Counted from the stretch's first letter, positions 19,637 through 28,532 are shown. The stretch: DNA of 64,000 bases from Flavobacterium degerlachei (GCF_900106645.1 NZ_FNMV01000018.1:1-64000); one strand, 5' to 3'. A program made the numbers and translations. The notes: generated by a model not told the origin, from the sequence alone.

Positions 19637-20254
19637 ATGAATATCTCAATTATTATAGCTCAGGAAGAACATTTTAAGTACGCACAAATCATTTGCGATA
19701 CAATAGAATCATCTGCCCTACTGAGAGGAACTGGAATAGCAAAACGAACTCCAGAATACATCCAAAAAAAGATGGAAAACAAGGATGCTGTTATTGCATT
19801 AGATAATGGTGTCTTCGCTGGTTTTTGTTACATCGAAAGTTGGCAAGACAGTAACTACGTGGCACATTCAGGATTGATAGTGCATCCCGATTATAGAAAT
19901 TTAGGTTTGGCAAAAAAAATCAAATCTAAAGTTTTTGATTACTCCCTGGAAAAATATCCAAATGCTAAAGTATTCGGAATTACAACTGGACTAGCAGTAA
20001 TGAAAATAAATTCAGAGCTTGGTTACAAACCTGTTCCCTTTTCTGAATTAACAACTGATCCTAGTTTCTGGAAAGGATGCCAAACCTGTACCAATTATGA
20101 AATACTAAAAAGTAAAGAGAATAAATTGTGTTTGTGCACCGGAATGCTTTACGACCCAAAAGAAAAGCCAAAAACACCACCAAAGCATCCGTTTAATGTC
20201 CGGATTTGGAACCGATTAAAAAAGATTAAACAAGCACTCTTCTTAGAAGATTAA
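19637..20254 (+). CDS. GNAT-family N-acetyltransferase, candidate acylglutamate synthase
   Basis: A 205-residue acetyl-CoA-dependent acyltransferase. The acyl-CoA loop region is visible as GLIVHPDYRNLGLAKKIKSK, after an ALLRGTGIAKRTPEYI segment. The C-terminal part has a CQTC and CLC cysteine pattern and a basic tail. It is the first large gene of the arginine block and 68 bases from argG. Since arginine synthesis needs an N-acyl-glutamate-forming step and no classical argA or argJ is in the block, this gene is the natural candidate for that activity. The assignment is from context, not from a recognised catalytic residue. Confidence 0.82.
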   Translation: MNISIIIAQEEHFKYAQIICDTIESSALLRGTGIAKRTPEYIQKKMENKDAVIALDNGVFAGFCYIESWQDSNYVAHSGLIVHPDYRNLGLAKKIKSKVFDYSLEKYPNAKVFGITTGLAVMKINSELGYKPVPFSELTTDPSFWKGCQTCTNYEILKSKENKLCLCTGMLYDPKEKPKTPPKHPFNVRIWNRLKKIKQALFLED

Positions 20255-20322
20255 ATAAAATATAAATAAAAAATATAATCAGCTAAACGCCAAAAAGCCG
20301 ATAGCCCATAATAGCTCAAAAA

Positions 20323-21516
20323 ATGAAAAAAGTTGTATTAGCATATAGTGGAGGTTTAGATACCTCATATTGCCTTAAGTATTTAAAAAACGAAAAAGGA
20401 TATGAAGTTCACACCGTATTAATCAATACTGGAGGTTTTGACGATGAAGAGTTAAAAGCCATTGAAGAAAGAGCCTACGAACTAGGAAGCGCAAAACACG
20501 CTAATCTTACCATCGTTGATAAATATTATGATAAAGCCATTAAATATTTGATTTACGGGAATGTTCTTAAAAACAACACCTACCCTTTATCAGTTAGTGC
20601 AGAAAGAGTTTTTCAAGCTATTGAAGCTATTAAATACGCAAAATCAGTAGGTGCAGAAGCGATCGCTCACGGTAGTACTGGTGCTGGAAATGACCAAATT
20701 CGTTTTGATTTGATTTTTCACACTATCGCCCCAGAAATTGAAATCATCACTCCTATTCGTGACTTGAAATTATCAAGACAAGAAGAAGTAGATTATTTAT
20801 CAAAAAACGGAGTTCACTACTCTTGGGAAAAAGCACAATACTCAATCAACAAAGGACTTTGGGGAACAAGTGTTGGAGGTAAAGAAACTTTGACTTCAGG
20901 GCAACCACTTCCTAATGAAGCCTATCCTTCACAATTGCAAAAAGAAGGTGAAGAGAAAGTGACTTTACATTTTGATAAAGGACAAATAGTAGGTATTAAT
21001 GGTAAAATGGATGCCCCTACTAATAATATTGTTATTCTTGAGAAACTAGCAAACGCTTACGCAATTGGTAGAGATACTCATGTTGGTGATACTATTATTG
21101 GTATTAAAGGAAGAGTTGGTTTTGAAGCCGCTGCTCCGCTAATTATCATTAAAGCGCATCATTTACTTGAGAAACATACTCTTGGAAAATGGCAACAATA
21201 CTGGAAAGAACAACTAGGAAACTGGTACGGAATGTTATTTCACGAAGGACAATTTCTTGATCCTGTTATGAGAAACATCGAAGCTTTCTTAGAAGACACA
21301 CAAAAAACGGTAAACGGAACTGTAACAGTTTCACTTAAACCATATCATTTTACACTTGACGGAATCGAATCTGAAAATGATTTAATGAATACAGGTTTTG
21401 GACAATATGGCGAAATGAATAACGCTTGGACATCAGACGATGCTAAAGGATTTATCAAAATTTTAGGTAATGCCCAAAACATCTTTTCATCTGTAAATAA
21501 TGAAACGTACGAATAA
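20323..21516 (+). CDS. argG: Argininosuccinate synthase
   Basis: A 397-residue cytoplasmic enzyme joining citrulline and aspartate with ATP. The N-terminal pyrophosphatase P-loop (SGGLDTSYCL, residues 9-18) and AHGSTGAGNDQIRF are present, and the length is normal. The preceding gene is a GNAT acetyltransferase; the next, argC, is 277 bases away across a spacer containing an interspersed repeat and a large hairpin. Confidence 0.97.
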   Translation: MKKVVLAYSGGLDTSYCLKYLKNEKGYEVHTVLINTGGFDDEELKAIEERAYELGSAKHANLTIVDKYYDKAIKYLIYGNVLKNNTYPLSVSAERVFQAIEAIKYAKSVGAEAIAHGSTGAGNDQIRFDLIFHTIAPEIEIITPIRDLKLSRQEEVDYLSKNGVHYSWEKAQYSINKGLWGTSVGGKETLTSGQPLPNEAYPSQLQKEGEEKVTLHFDKGQIVGINGKMDAPTNNIVILEKLANAYAIGRDTHVGDTIIGIKGRVGFEAAAPLIIIKAHHLLEKHTLGKWQQYWKEQLGNWYGMLFHEGQFLDPVMRNIEAFLEDTQKTVNGTVTVSLKPYHFTLDGIESENDLMNTGFGQYGEMNNAWTSDDAKGFIKILGNAQNIFSSVNNETYE

Positions 21517-21569
21517 TAAATAAAGATTTTTTTAAGGAGTAGAAACATTTTGCTTTTTAAGAACATCTG

Positions 21570-21663
21570 TCCCGCTTTCCGCTTCAATTCCCGCTCAAGA
21601 AAAATTAGATTTAACAATCTATTTTTCTAAAAATCGGGAGATTTTCACTGCAATCGGGGCTAA
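21570..21663. repeat. Interspersed hairpin repeat, copy A (divergent)
   Basis: Begins CCCGCTTTCCGCT and ends CAATCGGGGCTAA, sharing the CCCGCT...TCCGCT start and GGGGCTA end with copies B (29688), C (37364) and D (41930). The interior differs and holds its own inverted repeat around AGATTTAACAATCT. It lies between argG and argC. Confidence 0.6.
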
Positions 21664-21707
21664 TAAGGAAGTTTAGTTTTTCATAGAAACTTTTACAATC
21701 TATTTAT

Positions 21708-21761
21708 ACCATTAAGCAATTAAGTTCCATTCAGCTAAATTTTACTTAATTCCTTAATGGT
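21708..21761 (+). promoter_or_regulatory. Large stem-loop in the argG-argC spacer
   Basis: Arms of 17 bp with one mismatch (ACCATTAAGCAATTAAG at 21708-21724, CTTAATTCCTTAATGGT at 21745-21761) enclose a 20-base loop. No T tract follows, so an mRNA-processing or stability role is more likely than termination. Confidence 0.6.
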
Positions 21762-21793
21762 TTAAATAAAAAATGTTTTAAAAAATAGAGATT

Positions 21794-22771
21794 ATGATTA
21801 ATGTTGGAATAATAGGTGGATCAGGATATACTGCGGGAGAATTAATTAGAATTTTAATGTTTCATCCTAATGCAAAGCTAGATTTTGTATACAGTACGAC
21901 CAATGCAGGAAAACCACTTTCTGTAGCGCACCACGATCTAATGGGCGATATAGAAATGAACTTTACTGATACGGTAAATCCAAATGTAAATGTGCTTTTC
22001 CTCTGTTTAGGTCACGGAAAGTCAATTTCATTTTTAGAAAACAACAAATTTGCAAGCCATACAAAAATCATCGACTTAGGTAATGATTTCCGATTAACAA
22101 AAGACAAGGAATTCGATGGAAAATCTTTTGTTTACGGCTTACCTGAACTGAATAAAACCAGCATTAAAAATGCAAATTGCATTGCTAATCCAGGTTGTTT
22201 TGCTACAGCAATTCAACTAGCTTTATTACCGCTTGCTGCAAATGGATTATTGAACAATGACGTTCATATTAATGCTACTACGGGCAGTACGGGTGCAGGA
22301 GTTTCTCCTTCCGAAACTACACATTTTAGCTGGAGATCTAATAATATGTCGCATTACAAAGCTTTTGACCACCAACATTTGGGCGAAATAAACCAAAGTA
22401 TCAGTCAATTGCAAGCGTCGTATTCAGACGAATTAATTTTCGTACCTAACAGAGGTGATTTTGCCAGAGGAATTTTTGCAACACTATACACAACTGCCGA
22501 AGAAAGCTTAGAAGATTTGGTTAACAAATATGAGTCTTATTATGCAGACCAACCTTTTGTAACAGTTACTACCACCAACATTAATATGAAACAAGTGGTA
22601 CAAACTAACAAATGTATCATTAGTTTAATGAAAAAAGGAAACCGGGTTTTGATCACTTCAGTTATCGATAATCTAGTTAAAGGTGCATCTGGACAAGCAA
22701 TTCAAAATATGAATTTGATGTTTGGACTTGATGAAACGACTGGATTGCATTTGAAACCTTCAGGGTTCTAA
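21794..22771 (+). CDS. argC: N-acetyl-gamma-glutamyl-phosphate reductase
   Basis: A 325-residue NADPH-dependent reductase, third step of acylated arginine synthesis. The Rossmann loop GGSGYTAGEL (residues 8-17) and the catalytic Cys135 in NPGCFATA are visible. GSTGAGVSPSETTHF and VPNRGDFARGI are also typical. It sits between argG and argD, with spacer hairpins on both sides. Confidence 0.96.
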   Translation: MINVGIIGGSGYTAGELIRILMFHPNAKLDFVYSTTNAGKPLSVAHHDLMGDIEMNFTDTVNPNVNVLFLCLGHGKSISFLENNKFASHTKIIDLGNDFRLTKDKEFDGKSFVYGLPELNKTSIKNANCIANPGCFATAIQLALLPLAANGLLNNDVHINATTGSTGAGVSPSETTHFSWRSNNMSHYKAFDHQHLGEINQSISQLQASYSDELIFVPNRGDFARGIFATLYTTAEESLEDLVNKYESYYADQPFVTVTTTNINMKQVVQTNKCIISLMKKGNRVLITSVIDNLVKGASGQAIQNMNLMFGLDETTGLHLKPSGF

Positions 22772-22782
22772 AAATTTGTTTC

Positions 22783-22821
22783 AAGTTTAAAGTTTAATGT
22801 TGTACACGTAACTTTAAACTT
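22783..22821 (+). promoter_or_regulatory. Stem-loop in the argC-argD spacer
   Basis: A perfect 12 bp inverted repeat (AAGTTTAAAGTT at 22783-22794, AACTTTAAACTT at 22810-22821) with a 15-base loop, 12 bases after the argC stop. No T run follows. Confidence 0.6.
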
Positions 22822-22853
22822 TGAACCTTAAACCATCTAAACAAAAAATCAAA

Positions 22854-23990
22854 ATGAACTTATTTGACGTTTACCCATTATATCCTATTACCCCTGTAAA
22901 AGCTCTAGATTGCACGATTACAGACGACAAAGGAATCGAATATTTAGATTTATACTCCGGACATGGAGTAATTTCTATTGGTCACACCCAACCTGATTAT
23001 GTGGCCAAAGTAAAAGCACAATTGAATAATTTGAGTTTTTACTCGAATGCGATTCAAAATCCATTACAAGTAAAACTAGCTGAAAAATTAGGAAAAGCTT
23101 CTGGCTTGACTGATTATAGCTTATTTTTATGTAGTTCTGGGGCTGAAGCCAATGAAAATGCTTTAAAAGTAGCTTCTTTCCATACGAACAAATCAAGAGT
23201 GATTGCTTTTGACAATTCGTTTCACGGAAGAACTTCAGCTGCGGTTGCTGTCACTGATAACAAGAAAATTGTAGCACCTTTGAATGCGCAACAAGCAGTA
23301 ACTTTTTTGCCGTTAAACCAAATTGATTTGGTGGAAGCTGAACTAAAAAAAGGAGATGTTTGTGCGGTTATCATCGAAGCCATTCAAGGTGTAGGTGGTT
23401 TAGACCAAGGAACAACTGAATTTTTCCAAGCTTTAGAGAAAGTGTGTACTGCAAATGAAGTAGTTTTAATTTTAGATGAAGTACAATCAGGATACGGAAG
23501 AAGTGGAAAGTTTTTTGCTTTTCAACACCACGGAATCAATCCTGATATTGTAACCACTGCTAAAGGAATGGGAAATGGTTTCCCTATTGGAGGAGTATTA
23601 ATTTCTCCAAAATTCGAAGCTAGCTACGGATTATTAGGAACTACTTTTGGTGGAAGCCATTTAGCTTGTGCTGCTGGAATTGCAGTTTTGGAAGTTATAG
23701 AAAATCAAAAATTAATTGAGAACACAAATAAAGTATCTGAATACTTTTTTGAAGCAATTAAAGTAATTCCAGAAATCATCAAGATAAAAGGAAGAGGATT
23801 AATGCTGGGAGTCGAATTTGATTTTGACGTAAGTGCTTTGAGAAAGAAAATGATAATTGAAAAGCACATCTTTACAGGTGGCGCAAACAACAAGAACCTA
23901 TTGAGAATTCTTCCTCCATTGACCATAACTACTGATGCAATTGATAAATTTATCATCGCTTTAAAAGAGTCATTGGCTGAATTGAAATAA
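22854..23990 (+). CDS. argD: Acetylornithine aminotransferase family (class III PLP)
   Basis: A 378-residue PLP-dependent aminotransferase that converts N-acylglutamate semialdehyde to N-acylornithine. Seen are CSSGAEANENALK, SFHGRT, LILDEVQSGYGR and the Schiff-base Lys237 in TTAKGMGNG. The ATG at 22854 (MNLFDVYPLYP) is chosen; an upstream in-frame TTG at 22821 overlaps the spacer hairpin and adds a non-conserved stretch. It is followed 12 bases later by proA. The position in the block supports an arginine role over other omega-aminotransferases. Confidence 0.92.
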   Translation: MNLFDVYPLYPITPVKALDCTITDDKGIEYLDLYSGHGVISIGHTQPDYVAKVKAQLNNLSFYSNAIQNPLQVKLAEKLGKASGLTDYSLFLCSSGAEANENALKVASFHTNKSRVIAFDNSFHGRTSAAVAVTDNKKIVAPLNAQQAVTFLPLNQIDLVEAELKKGDVCAVIIEAIQGVGGLDQGTTEFFQALEKVCTANEVVLILDEVQSGYGRSGKFFAFQHHGINPDIVTTAKGMGNGFPIGGVLISPKFEASYGLLGTTFGGSHLACAAGIAVLEVIENQKLIENTNKVSEYFFEAIKVIPEIIKIKGRGLMLGVEFDFDVSALRKKMIIEKHIFTGGANNKNLLRILPPLTITTDAIDKFIIALKESLAELK

Positions 23991-24002
23991 AAAATTAAAA
24001 TA

Positions 24003-25199
24003 ATGAAAACAGTATTATCCATAGAACAAAGAAATGCCGTATTAAGTCGAATGGCTGTACTTCTCGAACAAGAAAGAGCCAATCTTAAGGCAGTTAATCA
24101 GCAAGATTTAAACAATTATTCTGGTGATGATTTGGCTATGGAGAAACGTTTACTAGTAGATGATTCTAAGATTGACGGAATGATTTTGTCGCTACAACAA
24201 TTAGCAAGTCAAGATGATCCCATTGGTCAAGTCCGTTTTAATTTCACACATGATAACGGATTAAAAATCAGTAATAAAACAGCCGCTTTTGGAACTATTC
24301 TAATCATATATGAATCTCGTCCTGACGTAACTGTTGAGGCTGGTGGAATCGCTTTCAAATCGGGAAATAAAATTCTGTTGAAAGGTGGTAAAGAATCTTT
24401 ATTATCGAATCAGAAGATTGTTAGTCTTTGGCATCAAGCCTTAACCGATTCAGACGTTGCAACTTCCTGGGTCGAATATTTAAATTATGACAGAACGGAA
24501 ACACAAGCGTTCTTAGAGAAACCAGCACAAAAAGTGGATTTAATCGTTCCTCGTGGTGGTGAAAACCTAATCAATTTTGTGAAAAAACACGCTACTTGCC
24601 CAGTAATTGTAAGTGGTAGAGGAAACAACTTTGTGTATGTAAATAGCGAAGCTGATTTAGATCAAGCAATGGCTATTATAATCAACGGAAAAACCTCAAA
24701 CATATCTGTTTGCAATGCTTTAGATAAAGTGTTAATTGATACAAATTTACCGAATTGGGAGATCTTCGCAAAGCAATTAGTAACCGAATTGCAGCTTCGT
24801 CATGTTACTGTTTTGGGTGACGCTTTGGTTTCAACAGCTACGCAAGTTCCTTGTATCGAAAACGATTTGATTTGGTACGAAGAGTTCCTAGATTACAAAA
24901 TTGTAATTGGTGCAACCAACTCAGATCAAGAAGCAATCGAAAAAATAAATAAGTATTGTGGCGGCCATTCGGCTTCCATAATTACAAAAGATGAGGCTAT
25001 TGCTCAGCAATTCATGGATAACGTAGATACTGCGGCAGTATACCACAATGCTTCTACTCGATTTACTGATGGTGGTCAATTAGGCTTAGGCGGAGAATTG
25101 GCAATAAGCACTGATAAACTGCACCAACGAGGACCAATTGGATTACAACACCTAGTTACCAATAAATGGTATATTTACGGTGATGGACAGATTCGGTAA
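24003..25199 (+). CDS. proA: Gamma-glutamyl phosphate reductase (proline synthesis)
   Basis: A 398-residue aldehyde-dehydrogenase-fold enzyme that reduces glutamyl-5-phosphate to the semialdehyde. Visible motifs are ESRPDVTVEAGGIAFKSGN, VPRGGENLINFV and the catalytic cysteine in KTSNISVCNALDK. The length is slightly below the usual 415 but no domain is missing. It lies between argD and proB, so proline and arginine genes share one locus. Confidence 0.96.
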   Translation: MKTVLSIEQRNAVLSRMAVLLEQERANLKAVNQQDLNNYSGDDLAMEKRLLVDDSKIDGMILSLQQLASQDDPIGQVRFNFTHDNGLKISNKTAAFGTILIIYESRPDVTVEAGGIAFKSGNKILLKGGKESLLSNQKIVSLWHQALTDSDVATSWVEYLNYDRTETQAFLEKPAQKVDLIVPRGGENLINFVKKHATCPVIVSGRGNNFVYVNSEADLDQAMAIIINGKTSNISVCNALDKVLIDTNLPNWEIFAKQLVTELQLRHVTVLGDALVSTATQVPCIENDLIWYEEFLDYKIVIGATNSDQEAIEKINKYCGGHSASIITKDEAIAQQFMDNVDTAAVYHNASTRFTDGGQLGLGGELAISTDKLHQRGPIGLQHLVTNKWYIYGDGQIR

Positions 25200-25365
25200 A
25201 ATTGAAAGATTGAAGCATTAGAAAATTAGGCCAAGGATTTTTTTAAATTATTAAATTTACAAAAACAGATTTGCGAACTTTGTTTTTATAAGGCCTCAAA
25301 ATAAAAAAACTTAGCGCCCTTCCCGGTTAAAAGTCAACACATAAAACCGTTAGTGGTTAAAAAAT

Positions 25366-26127
25366 ATGGCAAAAAAAAGAGTATTACTAAAAATTGGAAC
25401 CAATACATTAACCAAGGAAACCAATCATATTTCCAGAGGAAAGATTGAGGACATTGGGATGCAAATAGCGGCTTTAAACGACGAATACGAATTTGTAATT
25501 GTGAGTTCTGGCGCTATCGCTGCGGCAAAACAATTTGTAAAATTGGAAACTAAAGGCAAAGAAATAATAGTTAAACAGGCCCTTGCTTCTATTGGCCAAC
25601 CTCATTTGATGCGGATTTTTCATGAAAATTTCAGTGATTTAGGATTATTGACTTCACAATGTTTGCTGTCGTATTCTGATTTTGAAAAAGAGCAATCCAA
25701 GGTTAACATCGTAAACACAATCAATGTATTAATCGAAAACAATTACATTCCGATTATTAATGAAAACGATACAGTGGCAACGGACGAAATTCAGTTTGGT
25801 GACAACGATAAATTAGCAGCATTAACTGCTGTGCTATTGAAAGTTGATATTTTAATTATTGCAACGAATACCAACGGAATTTACACCAAAGCTTCTATTC
25901 ATAATGATATTCCAGAAACCATTTCATTAGTAACCGACTTGCAGTTGATGCAACAAGAAGTGGGCGATTCAAAATCATCACAAGGAACCGGCGGAATGCA
26001 ATCTAAAATTGAGGCAGCCGCAATTGCTAAAGCGGCTAATATTGAAACTTGGGTTGTCAATGGATTGAAAGATGATTTTATTTTGAACGCAATAAAGAAT
26101 ACTATTCCTTTTACAAAGATTGTGTAA
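25366..26127 (+). CDS. proB: Glutamate 5-kinase without PUA domain
   Basis: A 253-residue amino-acid kinase that phosphorylates glutamate, the first step to proline. Seen are KIGTNTLTKE at the N terminus, VSSGAIAAA, INENDTVATDEIQFGDND and GTGGMQSKIEAA. It ends where the kinase domain ends; E. coli ProB (about 367 residues) has an extra C-terminal PUA domain, so this is the short form. It follows proA after a 166-base spacer and precedes the inserted GxxExxY gene. Confidence 0.94.
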   Translation: MAKKRVLLKIGTNTLTKETNHISRGKIEDIGMQIAALNDEYEFVIVSSGAIAAAKQFVKLETKGKEIIVKQALASIGQPHLMRIFHENFSDLGLLTSQCLLSYSDFEKEQSKVNIVNTINVLIENNYIPIINENDTVATDEIQFGDNDKLAALTAVLLKVDILIIATNTNGIYTKASIHNDIPETISLVTDLQLMQQEVGDSKSSQGTGGMQSKIEAAAIAKAANIETWVVNGLKDDFILNAIKNTIPFTKIV

Positions 26128-26139
26128 AGTGAATGGAAC

Positions 26140-26180
26140 GCGGATGACACTGATTCGCAAAAGCGAAAACGCTGATAAAA
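26140..26180. repeat. Left flanking repeat of the GxxExxY insert
   Basis: Contains a small hairpin TTCGC-AAAA-GCGAA (26154-26167) followed by CGCTGATAAAA (26170-26180). The last 11 bases recur inverted at 26628-26638, and a TTCGC-GATA-GCGAA hairpin recurs at 26682-26695. Confidence 0.7.
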
Positions 26181-26194
26181 ACTGATTTTAAAAT

Positions 26195-26578
26195 ATGGAA
26201 TTACTACATCAAAAATTAACAGATGCTATTATTAAAACTTTTTACGAGGTTTATAATGAATTAGGGTATGGTTTTTTGGAAAAAGTGTATCAAAATTCCA
26301 TGTATTTAGAATTGAAAAATAAAGGTTATCAGGTTGAAGCACAAAAGATGATAAAAGTGTACTACAAAGGAGCCGAAGTTGGTGAATATTATGCCGATTT
26401 AATCGTAGAAAACTTAATCATCCTTGAATTAAAAGCTGCTGATTCGATAGTTAAAGATTTTGAGAACCAAATACTAAATTATCTAAGAAGCACCGATTGT
26501 GAAGTTGGCTTACTTCTCAATTTTGGTAAACGGCCCGAGTTTAAAAGAAAAATATTTGAAAACAATCGAAAAAAATAA
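26195..26578 (+). CDS. GxxExxY family protein (PD-(D/E)XK nuclease-like)
   Basis: A 127-residue protein with the name-giving motif GYGFLEKVYQ (about residues 26-35) and the later VGEYYADLIVENLIILELKA, where the acidic D...ExK pattern is that of PD-(D/E)XK nuclease folds. The family is common in Bacteroidetes; its biological role is not established. It is out of place in an amino-acid synthesis block, is flanked by inverted repeats, and is the likely cargo of a small inserted unit. Confidence 0.9.
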   Translation: MELLHQKLTDAIIKTFYEVYNELGYGFLEKVYQNSMYLELKNKGYQVEAQKMIKVYYKGAEVGEYYADLIVENLIILELKAADSIVKDFENQILNYLRSTDCEVGLLLNFGKRPEFKRKIFENNRKK

Positions 26579-26620
26579 ATCCCTTTTCGCCACACTCTAA
26601 AATACATAAAACAAGTAAAA

Positions 26621-26711
26621 AACCCGCTTTTATCAGCGTCTAAACTATAAAACAATTACAAAATCTGCTCTTATCCGTGGCTTCGCGATAGCGAATCCGT
26701 TTAATCAGCGT
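26621..26711. repeat. Right flanking repeat of the GxxExxY insert
   Basis: Holds TTTTATCAGCG (26628-26638), the exact inverse of the left CGCTGATAAAA, then a TTCGC-GATA-GCGAA hairpin (26682-26695) and a second ATCAGCG (26704-26710). The two flanks belong to one repeat family in opposite orientation. Confidence 0.7.
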
Positions 26712-26727
26712 ACAAATTACATACAGT

Positions 26728-27675
26728 ATGAACTACATCTCAGTACAAAATATCGATTCCCTTTCTGAATGGGTGAAACAAGCATTAAAAATTAAAAAGA
26801 AGCCACTTAAAAATAAAAAACTAGGTAAAAACAAGACCTTAGGGATGCTATTTTTCAATCCAAGTCTAAGAACACGTTTGAGTACTCAAAAAGCCGCTTT
26901 AAACTTAGGAATGAATGTCATGGTGATGAACTTCACTAATGAAGGTTGGACTTTGGAATTTGAAGATGGTGCTATAATGGACCAAGGCGCTTCTGAACAT
27001 ATCAAAGAAGCTGCTGAAGTAGTGTCTCAATACTGTGATATTATTGCGGTAAGGGCGTTTGCTGGATTGGTCGATAAAGACAAAGACAATGCCGAAACGG
27101 TTTTGGCAGGTTTTCTGAAGTTTGCAACTGTACCAGTTGTCAATATGGAAGGCTGTACGGGACATCCACTGCAAGCACTTGCTGACGCGATTACCATGCA
27201 AGAGCACAAAACAGAACACAGACCAAAAGTTGTTTTATCATGGGCACCACACCCTAAAGCTTTACCTCAGGCTGTAGCCAATTCCTTTGTGTCAATGATG
27301 CAGTTACAAGATGCTGACTTTGTTATTACTCATCCTGAAGGCTATGAATTAAATCCTGAAATCACAAAGAACTCTGTAATTGAATACGATCAAAATAAAG
27401 CTTTTGAAAACGCTGATTTTATCTATACTAAAAACTGGAGTAATTATACTGATTACGGAAAAATAACCAATTCAGACCCCAATTGGACAGTAACAGCAGA
27501 GAAAATGACACTTACAAATAATGCTAAATTCATGCATTGTTTACCCGTTAGACGTAATGTAGTTGTTGCTGACGAAGTGCTTGACAGTGAAAATTCAATT
27601 GTTATCGAACAGGCAAACAACAGAACCTATGCAGCACAGTTGGTATTGCAAAAAATATTAGAAAATGGACATTAA
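26728..27675 (+). CDS. argF': N-acyl-ornithine carbamoyltransferase (acetyl- or succinyl-type)
   Basis: A 315-residue transcarbamylase. The carbamoyl-phosphate motif is FFNPSLRTR (about 42-50), with WAPHPKALPQAV and HCLPVRRN further on; these are features of the acetyl-/succinylornithine branch, not of ordinary OTCase. It would carbamoylate an N-acylornithine to N-acylcitrulline, later deacylated by ArgE. The residue that distinguishes substrates (Pro90 in the Bacteroides fragilis succinyl enzyme, Glu92 in the Xanthomonas acetyl enzyme) aligns with Ser89 here in DQGASEHIKE, so substrate cannot be called. It overlaps argB by 11 bases. Confidence 0.93.
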   Translation: MNYISVQNIDSLSEWVKQALKIKKKPLKNKKLGKNKTLGMLFFNPSLRTRLSTQKAALNLGMNVMVMNFTNEGWTLEFEDGAIMDQGASEHIKEAAEVVSQYCDIIAVRAFAGLVDKDKDNAETVLAGFLKFATVPVVNMEGCTGHPLQALADAITMQEHKTEHRPKVVLSWAPHPKALPQAVANSFVSMMQLQDADFVITHPEGYELNPEITKNSVIEYDQNKAFENADFIYTKNWSNYTDYGKITNSDPNWTVTAEKMTLTNNAKFMHCLPVRRNVVVADEVLDSENSIVIEQANNRTYAAQLVLQKILENGH

Positions 27676-28450
27676 GAAAACCATCACAATAGTAAAGATT
27701 GGAGGGAACATAATTGATGATGTTTCGGAATTAAAGCAATTCTTATCTGATTTTTCAAAAATAGAAGGCGCTAAAGTATTAGTTCATGGTGGTGGAAAAT
27801 CTGCTACTAAAATGGCAAAAAGTATTGGTCTAGTTCCTCAAATGATTGATGGCCGACGTATTACTGATGCTGCTATGCTTAAAGTCGTAGTAATGATTTA
27901 CGCAGGACAAATCAATAAAGATATCGTAGCTCAATTGCAAGCTAATAATACTAATGCAATGGGATTTTCTGGTGCAGATGGGAATCTAATCCAATCTGAA
28001 AAAAGAAACCATCCTACCATAGATTATGGTTTTGTGGGTGATGTCCAAGGCGTAAACACTCCCCTATTAGAAACTTTAATTTCAAACGGGATTGTTCCAG
28101 TATTTTGTGCCATAACGCATGATAAACAAGGACAATTATTGAATACAAATGCAGATACGATTGCCAGCGAGTTGGCGATAGCCTTGTCGGAGGTTTTTGA
28201 AGTGACCTTAAACTATTGCTTTGAAAAACCGGGCGTATTGTTTGATGCCGATGATAATTCTTCGGTAATCGAAAACATCAATCCAGAATTATATGCCAAA
28301 TTAAAAGCAGAGAAAGCAATTCATTCTGGTATGATTCCTAAACTAGACAATTGCTTCAATAGCTTGTCTAAAGGAGTTCAAAAAATAAAAATAGGTCACC
28401 ACAGAATGTTGCAGGACAAGACAGAAATTTATACGAACATAGAATTATAA
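27665..28450 (+). CDS. argB: Acetylglutamate kinase
   Basis: A 261-residue amino-acid kinase that phosphorylates N-acylglutamate. Seen are IVKIGGNIIDD at the start, LVHGGGKSATKMA, GFSGADGNL and GMIPKLDNCF. The compact length without an N-terminal helix extension is that of the E. coli-type enzyme, which is normally not arginine-inhibited. Its start overlaps the transcarbamylase gene, indicating translational coupling. Confidence 0.95.
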   Translation: MDIKKTITIVKIGGNIIDDVSELKQFLSDFSKIEGAKVLVHGGGKSATKMAKSIGLVPQMIDGRRITDAAMLKVVVMIYAGQINKDIVAQLQANNTNAMGFSGADGNLIQSEKRNHPTIDYGFVGDVQGVNTPLLETLISNGIVPVFCAITHDKQGQLLNTNADTIASELAIALSEVFEVTLNYCFEKPGVLFDADDNSSVIENINPELYAKLKAEKAIHSGMIPKLDNCFNSLSKGVQKIKIGHHRMLQDKTEIYTNIEL

Positions 28451-28469
28451 ATTAGACGATTGAAAATTG

Positions 28470-28532
28470 AACCATTTAGATATTTAGATATTTAGAACAT
28501 TAAGCTTAATTCTCTAAATTTTCTAAATGGTT
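28470..28532 (+). promoter_or_regulatory. Stem-loop in the argB-argE spacer
   Basis: An 11 bp inverted repeat (AACCATTTAGA at 28470-28480, TCTAAATGGTT at 28522-28532) encloses an inner palindrome ATTAAGCTTAAT. It is similar in style to the hairpins before argC and argD. Confidence 0.55.

Noticed and set aside
19449..19640. 63-codon frame before the GNAT gene
   Set aside because: Starts with TTG, is rich in Ile/Tyr/Phe/Asn as expected from AT-rich non-coding DNA, and overlaps the real gene start.
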